In this document: positions 48,629 through 57,983 of the stretch, piece after piece | Layout: each line of letters begins with the position of its first letter | Position numbering within the stretch: position 1 is the stretch's first letter | NCBI GenBank assembly: GCA_002973635.1 | Contig: CP027224.1 | Coordinates: 1,808,501 to 1,872,500 of the forward strand | Direction: 5' to 3' | Source: Lysinibacillus sp. B2A1 | GTDB taxonomy: Bacteria; Bacillota; Bacilli; Bacillales_A; Planococcaceae | Length of the DNA: 64,000 nucleotides | Made by a program: the position numbers and the translations under genes | Notes under the pieces: model-generated | What the model was told of the DNA's origin: nothing | What the model saw: only the letters and a program-made list of their open reading frames with translations | Database searches by the model: none

Positions 48629-49315
48629 TTGTCAACAGGTATGTATATTGTTTATTTTGCGATTATATTGCTACTGCCGCTCTATGCTCAAATGAAGGTC
48701 AAGGGCACGTACAATAAGTTTGCGAAAGAACGTACAATGAAGGGACAAACAGGTGCAGAGGTAGCGCGTGCGATTTTAGATGCGAACGGTTTATATGATG
48801 TACGAGTTGTTCCAACGCAGGGTGTTTTGTCGGACCATTACAATCCGGCAACAAAAACGGTTGCTTTATCAGAAAGTAACTTTTATGAAGCGAGTGTTGC
48901 AGGTGCTGCTGTTGCTGCCCATGAGGTAGGCCACGCCATCCAACATAAAGAAGCTTATTCCATGCTTACATTACGTAGTAAGCTCGTTCCGGTAGCAAAT
49001 ATTTCATCCAATGCATCTTGGATATTTGTAATGATTGGTATTTTTGCTTCTAATCCGAAATTCTTGTTGTTAGGTATCGTCCTACTAGCTGCAGGCGTAG
49101 TTTTCCAATTAGTAACCTTACCAGTTGAATTTGATGCATCCAAGCGTGCGTTAGTGCAAATGAATTCATTAGGTATTATTACAAATGAAGAAGAGCGCCC
49201 AGCACGAAAAGTGTTAAGTGCAGCGGCATTAACATATGTTGCAGCTGCAGCGGTAGCTGTCTTAGAATTATTACGTTTAGTGTTAATCTTTACAAATATG
49301 CGTAGTGATGATTAA
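48629..49315 (+). CDS. Zinc metallopeptidase, YugP type
   Basis: 228 residues, TTG start at 48629 with GAAAGGGG upstream. A membrane helix at 4-20 is followed by a soluble region with the zinc motif AAHEVGHAIQH (~95-105, HExxH plus extra His), then three membrane segments (WIFVMIGIFASNP, LLLGIVLLAAGVVFQLV, ALTYVAAAAVAVLELLRLVLIF) and EFDASKRAL, where the Glu likely completes the metal site. It matches the YugP/DUF zinc-protease family; the substrate is unknown. Membrane-bound. In B. subtilis yugP lies elsewhere, so its place here is a rearrangement. Confidence 0.85.
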   Translation: MSTGMYIVYFAIILLLPLYAQMKVKGTYNKFAKERTMKGQTGAEVARAILDANGLYDVRVVPTQGVLSDHYNPATKTVALSESNFYEASVAGAAVAAHEVGHAIQHKEAYSMLTLRSKLVPVANISSNASWIFVMIGIFASNPKFLLLGIVLLAAGVVFQLVTLPVEFDASKRALVQMNSLGIITNEEERPARKVLSAAALTYVAAAAVAVLELLRLVLIFTNMRSDD

Positions 49316-49318
49316 TGT

Positions 49319-49364
49319 AAAAGCTTGTTGTAGTGGTGAATTCGCCACTATGGCAAGTTTTTTA
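49319..49364 (+). terminator. Terminator after the YugP-type gene
   Basis: An interrupted stem (AAGCTTG...AGTGGTG / CGCCACT...CAAG) followed by T6, just after the stop. Confidence 0.7.
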
Positions 49365-49375
49365 TCTATCAAAGA

Positions 49376-49410
49376 AAAAAACTGCTCGCCAGATAGCAGG
49401 CAGTTTGAAT
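49376..49410 (-). terminator. Terminator of the ypjC (YitT-family) gene
   Basis: AAACTGC pairs with GCAGTTT around a ~15-nt loop; on the minus strand it runs into a T tract. It is placed between convergent genes. Confidence 0.65.
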
Positions 49411-49455
49411 TCTTTTGGAAGTCAGGACTGTATTAAATGAAAAGTCCTTGCTCGT

Positions 49456-50325
49456 TTAATGAATTGGCTGCTTTTGATCATCAAGGGTAAAGCCCTCTCC
49501 TGCAACATCACGAACTTCTATAATGGATACAAAGGCGTGGGGATCTACATCATGAATGATTGATTTCAACCGTACTACCTCATTTCGACCAATCACACAA
49601 TATATGACTTCCTTTTGTTGCTTTGTAAAATGACCATGTCCCTCTAGAATCGTGATACCGCGTTCCATTCGTAGTGCAATCATTTCGGCAATCGTACTTG
49701 ATTTTTCAGAGATAATGAGTGCTCCACGTGCAGCATAAGCCCCTTCTTGAACAAAATCAATGACTCGAGCTCCAACAAATACCGCAACAAGCGTATACAT
49801 CATCGAACGTGCATCCAAAAATGTTAGCCATGACAGAATAATAACGATGGCATCAAAGATGAACATAGTTTTACCCATGCTCCAGCCAAAGTATTTATGG
49901 CCCAGGCGTGCTAAAATATCTACACCACCAGTCGTTCCACCAAAACGAAAGACGATGCCAAGTCCTAGTCCAACAAATACACCTGCAAAAAGAGCAACGA
50001 GTAACATATCGTCCTCTAAATGAATCGTAAATTGATATTTTTGGAAAATTTTAAGGAATACGGATACCGATAAAGTTCCCACAAGTGTATAAATAAATGA
50101 CTTTTTTCCAAGTAAACGATAGCCTATGATAAACATAGGGATATTCAATAGTAAATTCATTAAGGCAGGGTCCCAGCCTAGTGTAAAATAAAGGATAAGA
50201 GTAATTCCACTTAAGCCACCTTCACCAAGCTGATTTTGCATGTTAAAGTGGACAAAGCCGAAGCTAAAAACGGCAGCTCCGAGCATAATTGCGATGATAT
50301 TGCGAATTTTAATCTGTTTTAGCAT
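49456..50325 (-). CDS. ypjC: YitT/YpjC family membrane protein
   Basis: 289 residues. Five or six membrane helices over the first ~190 residues (IRNIIAIMLGAAVFSFGFVH, GLSGITLILYF, LMNLLLNIPMFIIGY, LLVALFAGVFVGLGLGIVF, MFIFDAIVIILSWLTF) with the family motif RFGGTTGGVDILARL (~127-141), then a cytosolic C-terminal DUF2179-type domain (ALIISEKSSTIAEMIALRME, GRNEVVRLKSIIHDVDPHAF). Function unknown. It is on the minus strand between ypjA-side genes and ypjD, as in the conserved order though inverted relative to its neighbours. AGGAGG precedes the start. Confidence 0.88.
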   Translation of the reverse strand: MLKQIKIRNIIAIMLGAAVFSFGFVHFNMQNQLGEGGLSGITLILYFTLGWDPALMNLLLNIPMFIIGYRLLGKKSFIYTLVGTLSVSVFLKIFQKYQFTIHLEDDMLLVALFAGVFVGLGLGIVFRFGGTTGGVDILARLGHKYFGWSMGKTMFIFDAIVIILSWLTFLDARSMMYTLVAVFVGARVIDFVQEGAYAARGALIISEKSSTIAEMIALRMERGITILEGHGHFTKQQKEVIYCVIGRNEVVRLKSIIHDVDPHAFVSIIEVRDVAGEGFTLDDQKQPIH

Positions 50326-50439
50326 GTATCCTCCTGTAGTTCAAACAAATGAAGTAGTGCTATCTATTATCTGACATTTTATTGTTTTTGACAACAATGG
50401 TGTAAATTTTATACGATGGTATGTAGGAGTGTGATTTTA

Positions 50440-50775
50440 ATGACTGAACAAATGACAATGCAAGCTTTACAGCAGCGTGTTGATGATTATATAGGACAAT
50501 TTAAGGAAGGATATTTCCCACCCTTTGAATTATTGGCACGATTGACAGAGGAGCTTGGTGAATTATCACGAGAGGTACAGGATGCTTATGGACAAAAAAA
50601 GAAAAAGAGTACAGAGGGAACTAATAGCATTGAAGAAGAATTAGGCGACTTTTTCTTTGTGTTAGTTTGCTTTGCCAATGCACAAGGAATTAAATTAGAT
50701 GAAGCACTTTTACGCGTCATACATAAATTTGAAACGAGAGATAAGGATCGCTGGACTAGAAAGGATGAGGAATAA
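50440..50775 (+). CDS. ypjD: MazG-like nucleotide pyrophosphohydrolase YpjD
   Basis: 111 residues from ATG 50440 (TAGGAG ~10 nt upstream); the ATG at 50416 would only add eight unlikely residues. It has the MazG fold acid motif: LARLTEELGELSREVQDAYG (~28-47; ExxE) and SIEEELGDFFFVLVCFANAQG (~58-78; ExxD). It cleaves a nucleoside triphosphate to the monophosphate; the substrate may be a damaged nucleotide. Its stop overlaps the dapB start, so they are coupled. Confidence 0.9.
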   Translation: MTEQMTMQALQQRVDDYIGQFKEGYFPPFELLARLTEELGELSREVQDAYGQKKKKSTEGTNSIEEELGDFFFVLVCFANAQGIKLDEALLRVIHKFETRDKDRWTRKDEE

Positions 50776-51572
50776 TGTCGATACGTGTAGCAATTGCAGG
50801 ACCAAGGGGAAAAATGGGAGCAGAAGCTGTACATACAGTCATGAAACATGACAAAATGGAATTAGTAGCTGTACTAGATTATAAGGAAGTAGGAAAAACG
50901 TTAGCTGATTTAGACATGTTTCCAGCGAGCTATACAGTACCTGTATTTACAGAAATGCATGATCTTGTAGAAGCAACGGCACCAGACGTATTAGTGGATT
51001 TAACGAACCCACATGCCGTATATAACCATACAAAAGAAGCATTACATTTAAATGTACGACCTGTTATAGGTACAACAGGCTTTACAGATAGACAGCTAGA
51101 AGAATTATCTGCAATTGCAAAAGAAAAAGAGCTTGGCTGCATTATTGCCCCAAACTTTGCAATCGGCGCAATATTGATGATGAAGTTCGCGAAGGAAGCG
51201 GCAAAATACTTACCCGATGTAGAAATTATTGAAATGCACCACGATCAAAAGCTAGATGCACCATCTGGGACGGCTGTTAAAACGGCACAATTGATTCAAG
51301 AGGTTAGAGCACCAAAAGTGCAAGGACATCCTGAAGAAAAAGAAACGATTGCTGGCGCTAGAGGAGGAGAGTTTGATGGCATGCGTATACATTCAGTCCG
51401 ACTACCAGGTTTAGTAGCACACCAACAAGTTTTATTTGGTGGAGATGGGCAGTTATTAACGATTCGCCATGATTCTTTAAATCGTAATTCTTTTATGTCA
51501 GGTATAGCCTTTTGCGTAGAAGAGGTCATGAAAATGGATCAGCTTGTATATGGTTTAGAAAACATCATCTAA
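50775..51572 (+). CDS. dapB: 4-Hydroxy-tetrahydrodipicolinate reductase
   Basis: 265 residues. NAD(P)-binding [15 protein letters not shown] at 8-22 (GxxGxMG type), [11 protein letters not shown] (~77-87), [13 protein letters not shown] (~100-112), [15 protein letters not shown] (~124-138) and the catalytic [13 protein letters not shown] (~156-168). It reduces the product of DapA in the lysine/diaminopimelate pathway, needed for peptidoglycan and spores. It overlaps ypjD by 1 nt; mgsA follows after 19 bp. Confidence 0.96.
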   Translation: MSIRVAIAGPRGKMGAEAVHTVMKHDKMELVAVLDYKEVGKTLADLDMFPASYTVPVFTEMHDLVEATAPDVLVDLTNPHAVYNHTKEALHLNVRPVIGTTGFTDRQLEELSAIAKEKELGCIIAPNFAIGAILMMKFAKEAAKYLPDVEIIEMHHDQKLDAPSGTAVKTAQLIQEVRAPKVQGHPEEKETIAGARGGEFDGMRIHSVRLPGLVAHQQVLFGGDGQLLTIRHDSLNRNSFMSGIAFCVEEVMKMDQLVYGLENII

Positions 51573-51591
51573 AGATGGGGATGGACGCTTT

Positions 51592-51996
51592 ATGAAAATC
51601 GCACTAATTGCACATGATTGTAAAAAAGATAATTTAGTACAGTTTGCTATTGCTTACAAAGATATTTTAAATGAACATCATTTGTATGCTACAGGAACAA
51701 CAGGACAACGCGTAATTGAAGCTACAGGTTTAGAGGTTACACGTTTTTGTTCAGGTCCACTTGGCGGAGATCAACAGATTGGCGCAATGATTGCCAATAA
51801 TGATATGGATATGGTTATTTTTTTCCGTGATCCTTTAACAGCACAACCACATGAGCCAGATGTTTCTGCACTTATCCGTCTCTGTGATGTTTACCAAGTG
51901 CCACTGGCAACAAATATGGGAACGGCAGAAATACTACTGAAGGGCCTACAAGAGGGCTTTGTGGATTGGAGATTGATTCAAGAGAGACGAAATTAA
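51592..51996 (+). CDS. mgsA: Methylglyoxal synthase
   Basis: 134 residues, standard length. [18 protein letters not shown] at 3-20 with the catalytic Asp and His of the family, [17 protein letters not shown] (~35-51), [15 protein letters not shown] (~57-71; phosphate-binding loop) and [20 protein letters not shown] (~81-100; catalytic Asp). It converts dihydroxyacetone phosphate to methylglyoxal. Same position after dapB as in B. subtilis. Confidence 0.96.
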   Translation: MKIALIAHDCKKDNLVQFAIAYKDILNEHHLYATGTTGQRVIEATGLEVTRFCSGPLGGDQQIGAMIANNDMDMVIFFRDPLTAQPHEPDVSALIRLCDVYQVPLATNMGTAEILLKGLQEGFVDWRLIQERRN

Positions 51997-52030
51997 CAAA
52001 AAGACGCGATTTAGAAAGGATGATCATCGA

Positions 52031-53176
52031 ATGAGAAAGCTAAAAATCGGCATTACCTGTTATCCAACTGTTGGAGGCTCTGGTGTCATTGCGACAGAAT
52101 TAGGAAAAATGCTAGCAGAGAGAGGACACGAAATTCATTTCATCACCTCAAGCGTACCATTTCGATTGAATAAAATTTATCCAACCGTCTTTTTCCATGA
52201 AGTTGAAGTGAATAACTATTCGGTATTTCAATATCCGCCATATGATATCGCTTTAGCGAGTAAGATGGCTGATGTCATTAAGGATGAAGAGCTGGACGTA
52301 TTGCATGTACATTATGCTATTCCACATGCAGTATGTGCGGTATTAGCACGTGAGATGAGCGGGCGAGAGGTTGGCATTGTCACAACCTTACATGGCACAG
52401 ATATATCGGTGCTAGGGCAGGATTCCACCCTATCACAGGCCATAAAATATGGAATTGATAAATCTGATATTGTTACTACAGTATCCCAAGCTTTAAAGGA
52501 ACAAACTTATGAATTGATAGATACGATAAAACCTATAGAAACGATTTACAACTTTGTAGATGAACGTGAATACTTCCCTCGGAATACAGGTAATTTAAAG
52601 GAACAATTTGGTATTCAAGATGATGAAAAAGTCATTATCCACGTCTCTAACTTCCGTAAAATTAAGAATCTTCCGCATATTGTGGATGCATTTATGAAAA
52701 TTCGTGCGAATATGAAGGCAAAATTATTATTAGTAGGAGATGGGCCAGAAAAACATCGTGTGATGGACCAAGTAAAGGAAAGTCCTTATGTAAAAGATGT
52801 TTTATTTTTAGGCAAGCAAGAAAACTTGGCTGAATTGTATGCCATCAGTGACCTAAAATTATTACTTTCACAGCAGGAATCATTTGGGTTAGTTTTATTG
52901 GAAGCAATGGCGTGTGGAGTGCCTTGTATAGGCTCAGATGTTGGTGGAATTCCTGAGGTGATTGATCATGGTGTGGATGGTTATATAGTAGAATTAGGGG
53001 ATACAGATGCTGTAGCAGAATACGCTGTGAATTTATTGCAGGATGAAGAAAAATTACAACGTTTCCGTAAAGCTGCTATCCGTGCTGTCGATGAAAAATT
53101 CCATTCATCTAAAATCGTTGAGCAATATGAAAAATTGTACGAAAAGGTTGCGGAAAGAAATCATGCAAAACAATAA
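52031..53176 (+). CDS. bshA: N-acetyl-alpha-glucosaminyl L-malate synthase BshA
   Basis: 381 residues, GT4 glycosyltransferase. N-terminal [20 protein letters not shown] (~17-36), [11 protein letters not shown] (~92-102), [11 protein letters not shown] (~121-131), [17 protein letters not shown] (~208-224) and the UDP-sugar motif [20 protein letters not shown] (~282-301). First step of bacillithiol synthesis. In B. subtilis bshB1 (deacetylase) lies between mgsA and bshA; here the 34-bp gap leaves no room, so the deacetylase must be elsewhere. AAAGGA before ATG 52031; overlaps cca by 14 nt. Confidence 0.93.
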   Translation: MRKLKIGITCYPTVGGSGVIATELGKMLAERGHEIHFITSSVPFRLNKIYPTVFFHEVEVNNYSVFQYPPYDIALASKMADVIKDEELDVLHVHYAIPHAVCAVLAREMSGREVGIVTTLHGTDISVLGQDSTLSQAIKYGIDKSDIVTTVSQALKEQTYELIDTIKPIETIYNFVDEREYFPRNTGNLKEQFGIQDDEKVIIHVSNFRKIKNLPHIVDAFMKIRANMKAKLLLVGDGPEKHRVMDQVKESPYVKDVLFLGKQENLAELYAISDLKLLLSQQESFGLVLLEAMACGVPCIGSDVGGIPEVIDHGVDGYIVELGDTDAVAEYAVNLLQDEEKLQRFRKAAIRAVDEKFHSSKIVEQYEKLYEKVAERNHAKQ

Positions 53177-54341
53177 AGAATGGCAAGCAGCCTATTCAGT
53201 TTTAGACCAATTAGAAAATGCAGGCTTTGAAGCAGTAATCGTTGGTGGTGCGGTGCGAGATACAATACTCAGCCGCCCTGCCCACGATGTAGATGTGGCG
53301 ACAAATGCCATGCCAGAAGAAGTAAAGATCGTTTTTAATCATACAGCTGATATAGGTATTCAGCATGGGACGGTACTTGTTATCGTGCCTGCCGGATCAG
53401 TAGAGGTAACGACATTTCGCACTGACAGGCAATATACGGATCACCGTAGACCGGAGGAAGTGCGGTTTGTACGTTCGTTAAAAGAAGATTTACAGCGTCG
53501 AGACTTTACGATGAATGCCATTGCGATGCGTCGTGATGGCTCATTTGTTGATTTTTATGGTGGACGTCAGGATATTGAGGCTGGTATTATTCGCGCTGTA
53601 GGTAATCCGCAGATTCGATTTACTGAGGATGCATTACGCATGCTTCGAGCGGTACGGTTTACAGCGCAGCTTGGTTTTGAAATTGAATTTACTACATTGA
53701 AGGCGATACAGAACAAGGCAGCTGATATTTCCTGGATTGCAAATGAACGCATTAAAGCAGAGCTTGATAAGATGTGGACAGGGAAAGATGTTTTTAAGGG
53801 TATTAAAATTCTTGAAGAAAGTGGTTTAGCTAATTATTTGTATGGTTCTTTTGAGGCTGATCAGTGGTGTGATTTTAAGGCTGAAAATAAGCTGGTGGGC
53901 TGGGCATATTTTACGGTGTTACAGGGTGAATGCTGGCAAGACATATTGCGGAACTATCGATTATCAAATAAGGAAATCGGATTTGTTAAGGCCGTGTTAG
54001 CTGCTTTAGATGCCTTAAAAAGAGGCTGGTCAAACATGGATTACTTGATGTTTACGCAGCAAGAACTTGAAACAGCCAGCTATGTTGCAGAGCTGAGACA
54101 ACTTAGCGTTCACAAACCACTGCAAAGTATAGCTGAATTACAGGCTCAGCTTCCTATAAAACATCAGCAGGAATTAGTAGTAAACGGTTCGGACTTATTA
54201 ACATGGTCTGGAAAAAAGGGTGGACCATGGGTAAAAGAAGCATTACAGAAGATGCTAGAAGCAGTCGTGAATGGCGAACTACAAAATGACCGACAACAGA
54301 TAAAGGAATGGATAGAGCATGAGTATTTCCATGAAGGATGA
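53163..54341 (+). CDS. cca: CCA tRNA nucleotidyltransferase
   Basis: 393 residues from ATG 53163, whose site GGAAAG lies in the end of bshA; the in-frame start at 53043 is rejected. Class II nucleotidyltransferase: [13 protein letters not shown] (~22-34), [13 protein letters not shown] (~39-51; catalytic Asp pair), [14 protein letters not shown] (~115-128), [12 protein letters not shown] (~157-168; template RNA-binding Arg). It adds CCA to tRNA 3' ends. Overlaps bshA by 14 nt and birA by ~23 nt. Confidence 0.95.
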   Translation: MQNNKEWQAAYSVLDQLENAGFEAVIVGGAVRDTILSRPAHDVDVATNAMPEEVKIVFNHTADIGIQHGTVLVIVPAGSVEVTTFRTDRQYTDHRRPEEVRFVRSLKEDLQRRDFTMNAIAMRRDGSFVDFYGGRQDIEAGIIRAVGNPQIRFTEDALRMLRAVRFTAQLGFEIEFTTLKAIQNKAADISWIANERIKAELDKMWTGKDVFKGIKILEESGLANYLYGSFEADQWCDFKAENKLVGWAYFTVLQGECWQDILRNYRLSNKEIGFVKAVLAALDALKRGWSNMDYLMFTQQELETASYVAELRQLSVHKPLQSIAELQAQLPIKHQQELVVNGSDLLTWSGKKGGPWVKEALQKMLEAVVNGELQNDRQQIKEWIEHEYFHEG

Positions 54342-55302
54342 AATTTTAAAAAGAATATTAGCAGCGAATGGTGAAGCAGTTTCAGGTCAGGAGCTGGCAG
54401 ATTCTCTTGGTGTGTCGCGTACAGCAGTTTGGAAGCATATGCAGACATTACAGGGGGAAGGCTACACATTTGAAACAATCAAGAAAAAAGGCTATGTGCT
54501 GACAGGAGTACCTAATAGCTTAAGTCCGACACAAATTGAGCTTTTTTTAAATACAAAACAGTTTGGACGTGAAATTCACTATTTTGATGTAGTAGATTCA
54601 ACTCAAACAATTGCTCATAAGCTTGCACAGCAGGGTGCACCACAGGGTACCGTTATAATTGGAGAAGAGCAAACTGCTGGTCGTGGTCGTATGGCTCGTA
54701 TGTGGGAATCTGCAAATGGTACTGGCATTTGGATGACTATTATTGTGAGACCAGATGTTACCCCTCAACAGGCTTCTTCCTATACACTTGTCGTGGCAGT
54801 TGCAGTGACAATGGCAATTAAAACATTATATCAGCAGGTTGAACCAGCTATTAAATGGCCGAATGATCTACTCATTAACGGAAAAAAATGTACAGGCATT
54901 TTAACGGAGATGCAGGCAGAGGCAGATCTTGTACAAGCTCTACTTGTAGGAATAGGCATTAATGCAAATCATGTGGCATCCGATTTTTCACCAGATATTG
55001 CTGATATTGCAACATCTATACGCTTAGAAGCCGGTGAGGAGATTAACCGTGCTGCACTTGTTGCAACTATCTTACAGTACTTAGAGCAATTTACAGAGTT
55101 GTATGTCAAAGAGGGCTTTACCAGTATAAAAGCGCTGTGGGAGCAAATGTCCTGTACAATTGGTCAACGCATTGAGGTTACGACGATACGTGAACGTTTT
55201 GAAGGTATTGCTAGTGGAATTACAGAAGATGGAGTGCTACAGCTTACCCAATATGATGGAACTATCCGAACAATCTATGCAGGCGATATAAAAATCTTAT
55301 AA
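54319..55302 (+). CDS. birA: Biotin operon repressor / biotin-protein ligase
   Basis: 327 residues, bifunctional type. N-terminal winged helix (SGQELADSLGVSRTAVWKHM, ~19-38), central ligase domain with GRGRMARMWESANGTGIW (~119-136; biotinoyl-AMP loop), AIKWPNDLLINGKKCTGILTEM (read in two parts, ~176-197; Lys) and C-terminal SH3-like domain. It biotinylates carboxylases and represses biotin genes. ATG 54319 or ATG 54331 could be the start. Last gene of the cluster; terminator follows. Confidence 0.95.
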   Translation: MSISMKDEILKRILAANGEAVSGQELADSLGVSRTAVWKHMQTLQGEGYTFETIKKKGYVLTGVPNSLSPTQIELFLNTKQFGREIHYFDVVDSTQTIAHKLAQQGAPQGTVIIGEEQTAGRGRMARMWESANGTGIWMTIIVRPDVTPQQASSYTLVVAVAVTMAIKTLYQQVEPAIKWPNDLLINGKKCTGILTEMQAEADLVQALLVGIGINANHVASDFSPDIADIATSIRLEAGEEINRAALVATILQYLEQFTELYVKEGFTSIKALWEQMSCTIGQRIEVTTIRERFEGIASGITEDGVLQLTQYDGTIRTIYAGDIKIL

Positions 55303-55338
55303 AAAAAAGCTGCAAGGAATGAACTTGCAGCTTTTTTT
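55302..55338. terminator. Bidirectional terminator between birA and the DUF4097 gene
   Basis: AAAAAAAGCTGCAAG pairs with CTTGCAGCTTTTTTT around a short loop; A and T runs on the two sides serve both convergent genes. Confidence 0.9.
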
Positions 55339-55345
55339 AATGTCA

Positions 55346-56182
55346 TTATTTTAAAGACACATCTAAATCACCATGTGACAAGGAAACATTCAACTGATGA
55401 TCACCCTTGTTCAATTGAGTAACCGTGCCACTTTGTTCTTCGTCATTGATCGAAACATCACCAAAACTTGTTTTTAATTCATATCCTATTTCACTTTGCT
55501 TATTTTGTAAGTACAGCGTTGCATCGCCAAAGCTAGAGGTAATAGTGGTTTGACCATTTAAAGTTCCATCCATATTTATATCACCGTGTTTACTGTCGAT
55601 GGTGATGCCATTACTAGAATATTGTTGGAGTGTTAAATCCCCAAAGTCCTGAGCAATCTCTGTTTTTTCACCAGTCGTATTAGTAAAAGTAATATCACCA
55701 TAATCTTGAAAAAGATTGAGCTGTTGATAATGTAATCCTTGCAGTGCTGTATCTCCAAATTTACTGTCTATTACAATCATATCTAGTTGTTTTTCTGCTG
55801 GGACATAGATTTTGATAGAAGGTGTAGAAAAGCTAACAAAACCAAATTGCATGCGATTCTTTTTCTTTGCTTTTGTTTCAATCGTTAAAGTTCCATTTTC
55901 AATATGATACGTTACATCTTGTTGCTCAAGTACATTTGCTTCTAATTTATAGTCGCTATCACTTGCTATAATGCTAATATCGCCATAGTCATTCACTATA
56001 TTTATACTCGTAAATGCATCCAAATCATGTGATTGATTGACTAATGTATTATTGGTTGGTATATGCAGGCCATCCTCATCCTTGATAAAAAACCATCTAC
56101 CACCTGAAAAATACCCGACTACTGCTAATAAAATGCCTAACGCAATCATTGTCATCGCTATAAGAGTATTTTTGGAAGTCAT
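55346..56182 (-). CDS. DUF4097 family membrane-anchored protein
   Basis: 278 residues. One N-terminal membrane anchor (IAMTMIALGILLAVVGYFSGG) followed by an extracytoplasmic beta-solenoid with repeated short units such as VNDYGDISI, SKFGDTAL, QDYGDITF, QDFGDLTL, SKHGDIN, SSFGDATL, TSFGDVSI and SHGDLDV, about one every 20-25 residues. This is the DUF4097/YvlB-like fold. Function unknown; such proteins are linked to envelope-stress or PadR-regulated operons. It follows the DUF1700 gene directly (no spacer). Confidence 0.85.
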   Translation of the reverse strand: MTSKNTLIAMTMIALGILLAVVGYFSGGRWFFIKDEDGLHIPTNNTLVNQSHDLDAFTSINIVNDYGDISIIASDSDYKLEANVLEQQDVTYHIENGTLTIETKAKKKNRMQFGFVSFSTPSIKIYVPAEKQLDMIVIDSKFGDTALQGLHYQQLNLFQDYGDITFTNTTGEKTEIAQDFGDLTLQQYSSNGITIDSKHGDINMDGTLNGQTTITSSFGDATLYLQNKQSEIGYELKTSFGDVSINDEEQSGTVTQLNKGDHQLNVSLSHGDLDVSLK

Positions 56183-56785
56183 TTACAACCCCCCTTTTCG
56201 TTTTTTCGTTATTTTGTGGAATAATCTCCCTAATGTTTCAACTGAAATAAGGACGATTTTCTTGATAAAACGAGCGACGATTGGAAAGAGTAATACACCC
56301 ATACCCGTGACGATAAAGCCAACACCCATAAAGAGTAAAGCAGTGGGCCAATCCTCTGTTAAAATGAAAAAGCCTGAAACAAGGGCGGCAATTCCACCGA
56401 AAAAAATACTGATGATGCCAGCCCCAATAGCAAAGATTAAACTGATAATGACCGCACCTAATGAAAAAATAAGTGCAATAGCCGTTGCAAGTAATGGCAG
56501 AGAAAGTGGTGCAGACAGTATAGCTAGAATAATGAGCCAAATGGCTGTCATATTCTTTTTAGCTGATTTTTCTGAAGAAGTCTCCAAATCTTTCAGTGCA
56601 AAATCAGCTAATATTTGTGAGGCAACTTGTGAAGGGGGGCCGAGTTCTATAATAACCTTTTGTTCATTCTCCTCTCCAGCCTCTTCAAAGTATTCTTCAT
56701 AATAGGCAAGCGCAGCGTCTAATTCATGCGCAGGAAGCCGACGTAATTTTCCCCGAAGCTTTTTTAAATAGCTTGCTCTATCCAT
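56183..56785 (-). CDS. DUF1700 (HAAS-type) membrane protein
   Basis: 200 residues. N-terminal cytosolic helical domain MDRASYLKKLRGKLRRLPAH with ELDAALAYYEEYFEEAG and IIELGPPSQVASQIL (HAAS/DUF1700 signature), then about four membrane helices (~80-180). These proteins are typically encoded next to PadR regulators and DUF4097 proteins, exactly as here. Role unknown. It overlaps the PadR gene by 8 nt. Confidence 0.88.
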   Translation of the reverse strand: MDRASYLKKLRGKLRRLPAHELDAALAYYEEYFEEAGEENEQKVIIELGPPSQVASQILADFALKDLETSSEKSAKKNMTAIWLIILAILSAPLSLPLLATAIALIFSLGAVIISLIFAIGAGIISIFFGGIAALVSGFFILTEDWPTALLFMGVGFIVTGMGVLLFPIVARFIKKIVLISVETLGRLFHKITKKRKGGL

Positions 56786-57098
56786 TTACATTACCTCCTA
56801 AAAGTACACAATCAACCTTTTCCTTATAGAGCTTCCACTCTTTTAAAAGCTCTAGTAATCGTATTCGACCTTGTTCAGTAATTTGGTAATACCGTCTATT
56901 TCTACCTTGATACGGCTGATCGTAGGTTGTTAGATAGTTTGCTTTTTGTAATCGACGTAACACGGGATATAACGTTGATTCCGAAATATCCATCACAGAC
57001 TGAACTTGCTGTGTTAATAAATAGCCATATGCATCCTCTTTATCGACAATAGCAAGCACACAAGCATCAAGCAAAGCTGAGCCAAGCTGAAATGTCAT
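56778..57098 (-). CDS. PadR family transcriptional regulator
   Basis: 106 residues, a small PadR (subfamily 2). Winged helix: LLDACVLAIVDKEDAYGYLL, STLYPVLRRLQKANYLTTYD (recognition helix) and NRRYYQITEQGRIRLLELLKEW. It probably represses its own operon (padR - DUF1700 - DUF4097), and an AT-rich inverted repeat lies ~50 bp upstream of its start. The inducing signal is unknown. Confidence 0.92.
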   Translation of the reverse strand: MTFQLGSALLDACVLAIVDKEDAYGYLLTQQVQSVMDISESTLYPVLRRLQKANYLTTYDQPYQGRNRRYYQITEQGRIRLLELLKEWKLYKEKVDCVLLGGNVNG

Positions 57099-57146
57099 CC
57101 TTTCCCACCTCTCAATGGATTACTTATACAAGGTTCTATATTATAT

Positions 57147-57174
57147 ATCATATAGTATGTGGATATTATATGAT
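57147..57174. promoter_or_regulatory. Possible PadR operator
   Basis: Inverted repeat ATCATATA (57147-57154) and TATATGAT (57167-57174) in the divergent region between the padR and tetR genes. Confidence 0.4.
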
Positions 57175-57208
57175 GTATAGCATTAACATGTCAAATTTTA
57201 TAAAAAAT

Positions 57209-57284
57209 AAATGACACTATTGTCATTTATTTCTTGACTTTAAAATGTTGTTAAATTAATCTAAAAATGATACTAGTGTCATTT
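57209..57284 (+). promoter_or_regulatory. Two palindromic operators around the tetR promoter
   Basis: AAATGACACTATTGTCATTT (57209-57228) and AAATGATACTAGTGTCATTT (57265-57284) are 20-bp palindromes with the same half-site AAATGA(C/T)A. A -35 TTGACT lies at 57234-57239 with a weak -10 TAATCT at 57257-57262, between the two. Binding by the TetR protein encoded just downstream would block its own transcription. Confidence 0.75.
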
Positions 57285-57306
57285 TTGTGAAAAGGAGGAT
57301 AATAAG

Positions 57307-57983
57307 GTGCCAAAGGTAAGCAAAGAATATGTAAAGGAAAAGAAAATGAGGATTTTAGAATCTGCCTTAACTGTTTGTAAAATGAAGCCACTCTATGATA
57401 TTACGATGAGAGATATTATTAAAGCTTCAGGAATGAGCCAAGGAGGGATCTACCGTTATTATTCAGATTTGGATGAAATACTTGTTGATGTCATTAACCA
57501 AGCTAATGCTAACGCAGATTATAAACATGTTATTGATGAAATAATGGATACTAGTGATTCCCCCAAAACATCAATAATTCAATTATTTACTTTTCTTGGG
57601 GAGTATATAAAGGAAAACTTATCAACGGTGGGAAAATTCCAATTTGAGCTCACGATTTTATTTGCAAATAATCCAGCAAGGCAAGAGAAAATTTTGTCAA
57701 ACATCACTGAGAATGAAAGTGGTCAATATTTAATGCACAATATTTCTAATGCCATTCATAAGGGAATATCTACGGGCTACTTCCAGCCAACAATTTCGAT
57801 TGAGGACCTATCTATTTTTATGGTTACCTCTATTGATGGCATCGTTAGAGATGTTTTATTGCAAAAATGTTATGGCGTTTTACCGATTGATCAAATGCAG
57901 TTTGATGAAATTCAATTGATGAATACACTGTGTAAATCTGTGTTATTACTACTAGGTTCTAAAGAAGGGGGACAGAGCTTTGA
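57307..57983 (+). CDS. TetR family regulator, probable frameshift at its end
   Basis: TetR N-terminal helix-turn-helix: RILESALTVCKMKPLYDITM then IIKASGMSQGGIYRYYSDLDEILVDVI (~16-62). Ligand domain follows to ~residue 220. As sequenced, the frame runs on to 58140 (277 codons), overlapping the next gene by 161 nt and encoding an unlikely tail. If the G5 run at 57967-57971 had one more G, the protein would end KEGGTEL at a TGA that overlaps the TTG start of the next gene, a normal coupled arrangement. The coordinates given use that end. Probably a repressor of itself and of the CPBP protease gene. GTG 57307 start with AAAAGGAGG. Confidence 0.8.

Noticed and set aside
53043..53162. Longer N-terminus for cca
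   Set aside because: It lies inside bshA in another frame and would add an atypical basic extension; ATG 53163 fits the family length.
56037..56702. 221-codon plus-strand open frame
   Set aside because: Antisense to the DUF1700/DUF4097 genes, whose family motifs and coupling are clear.
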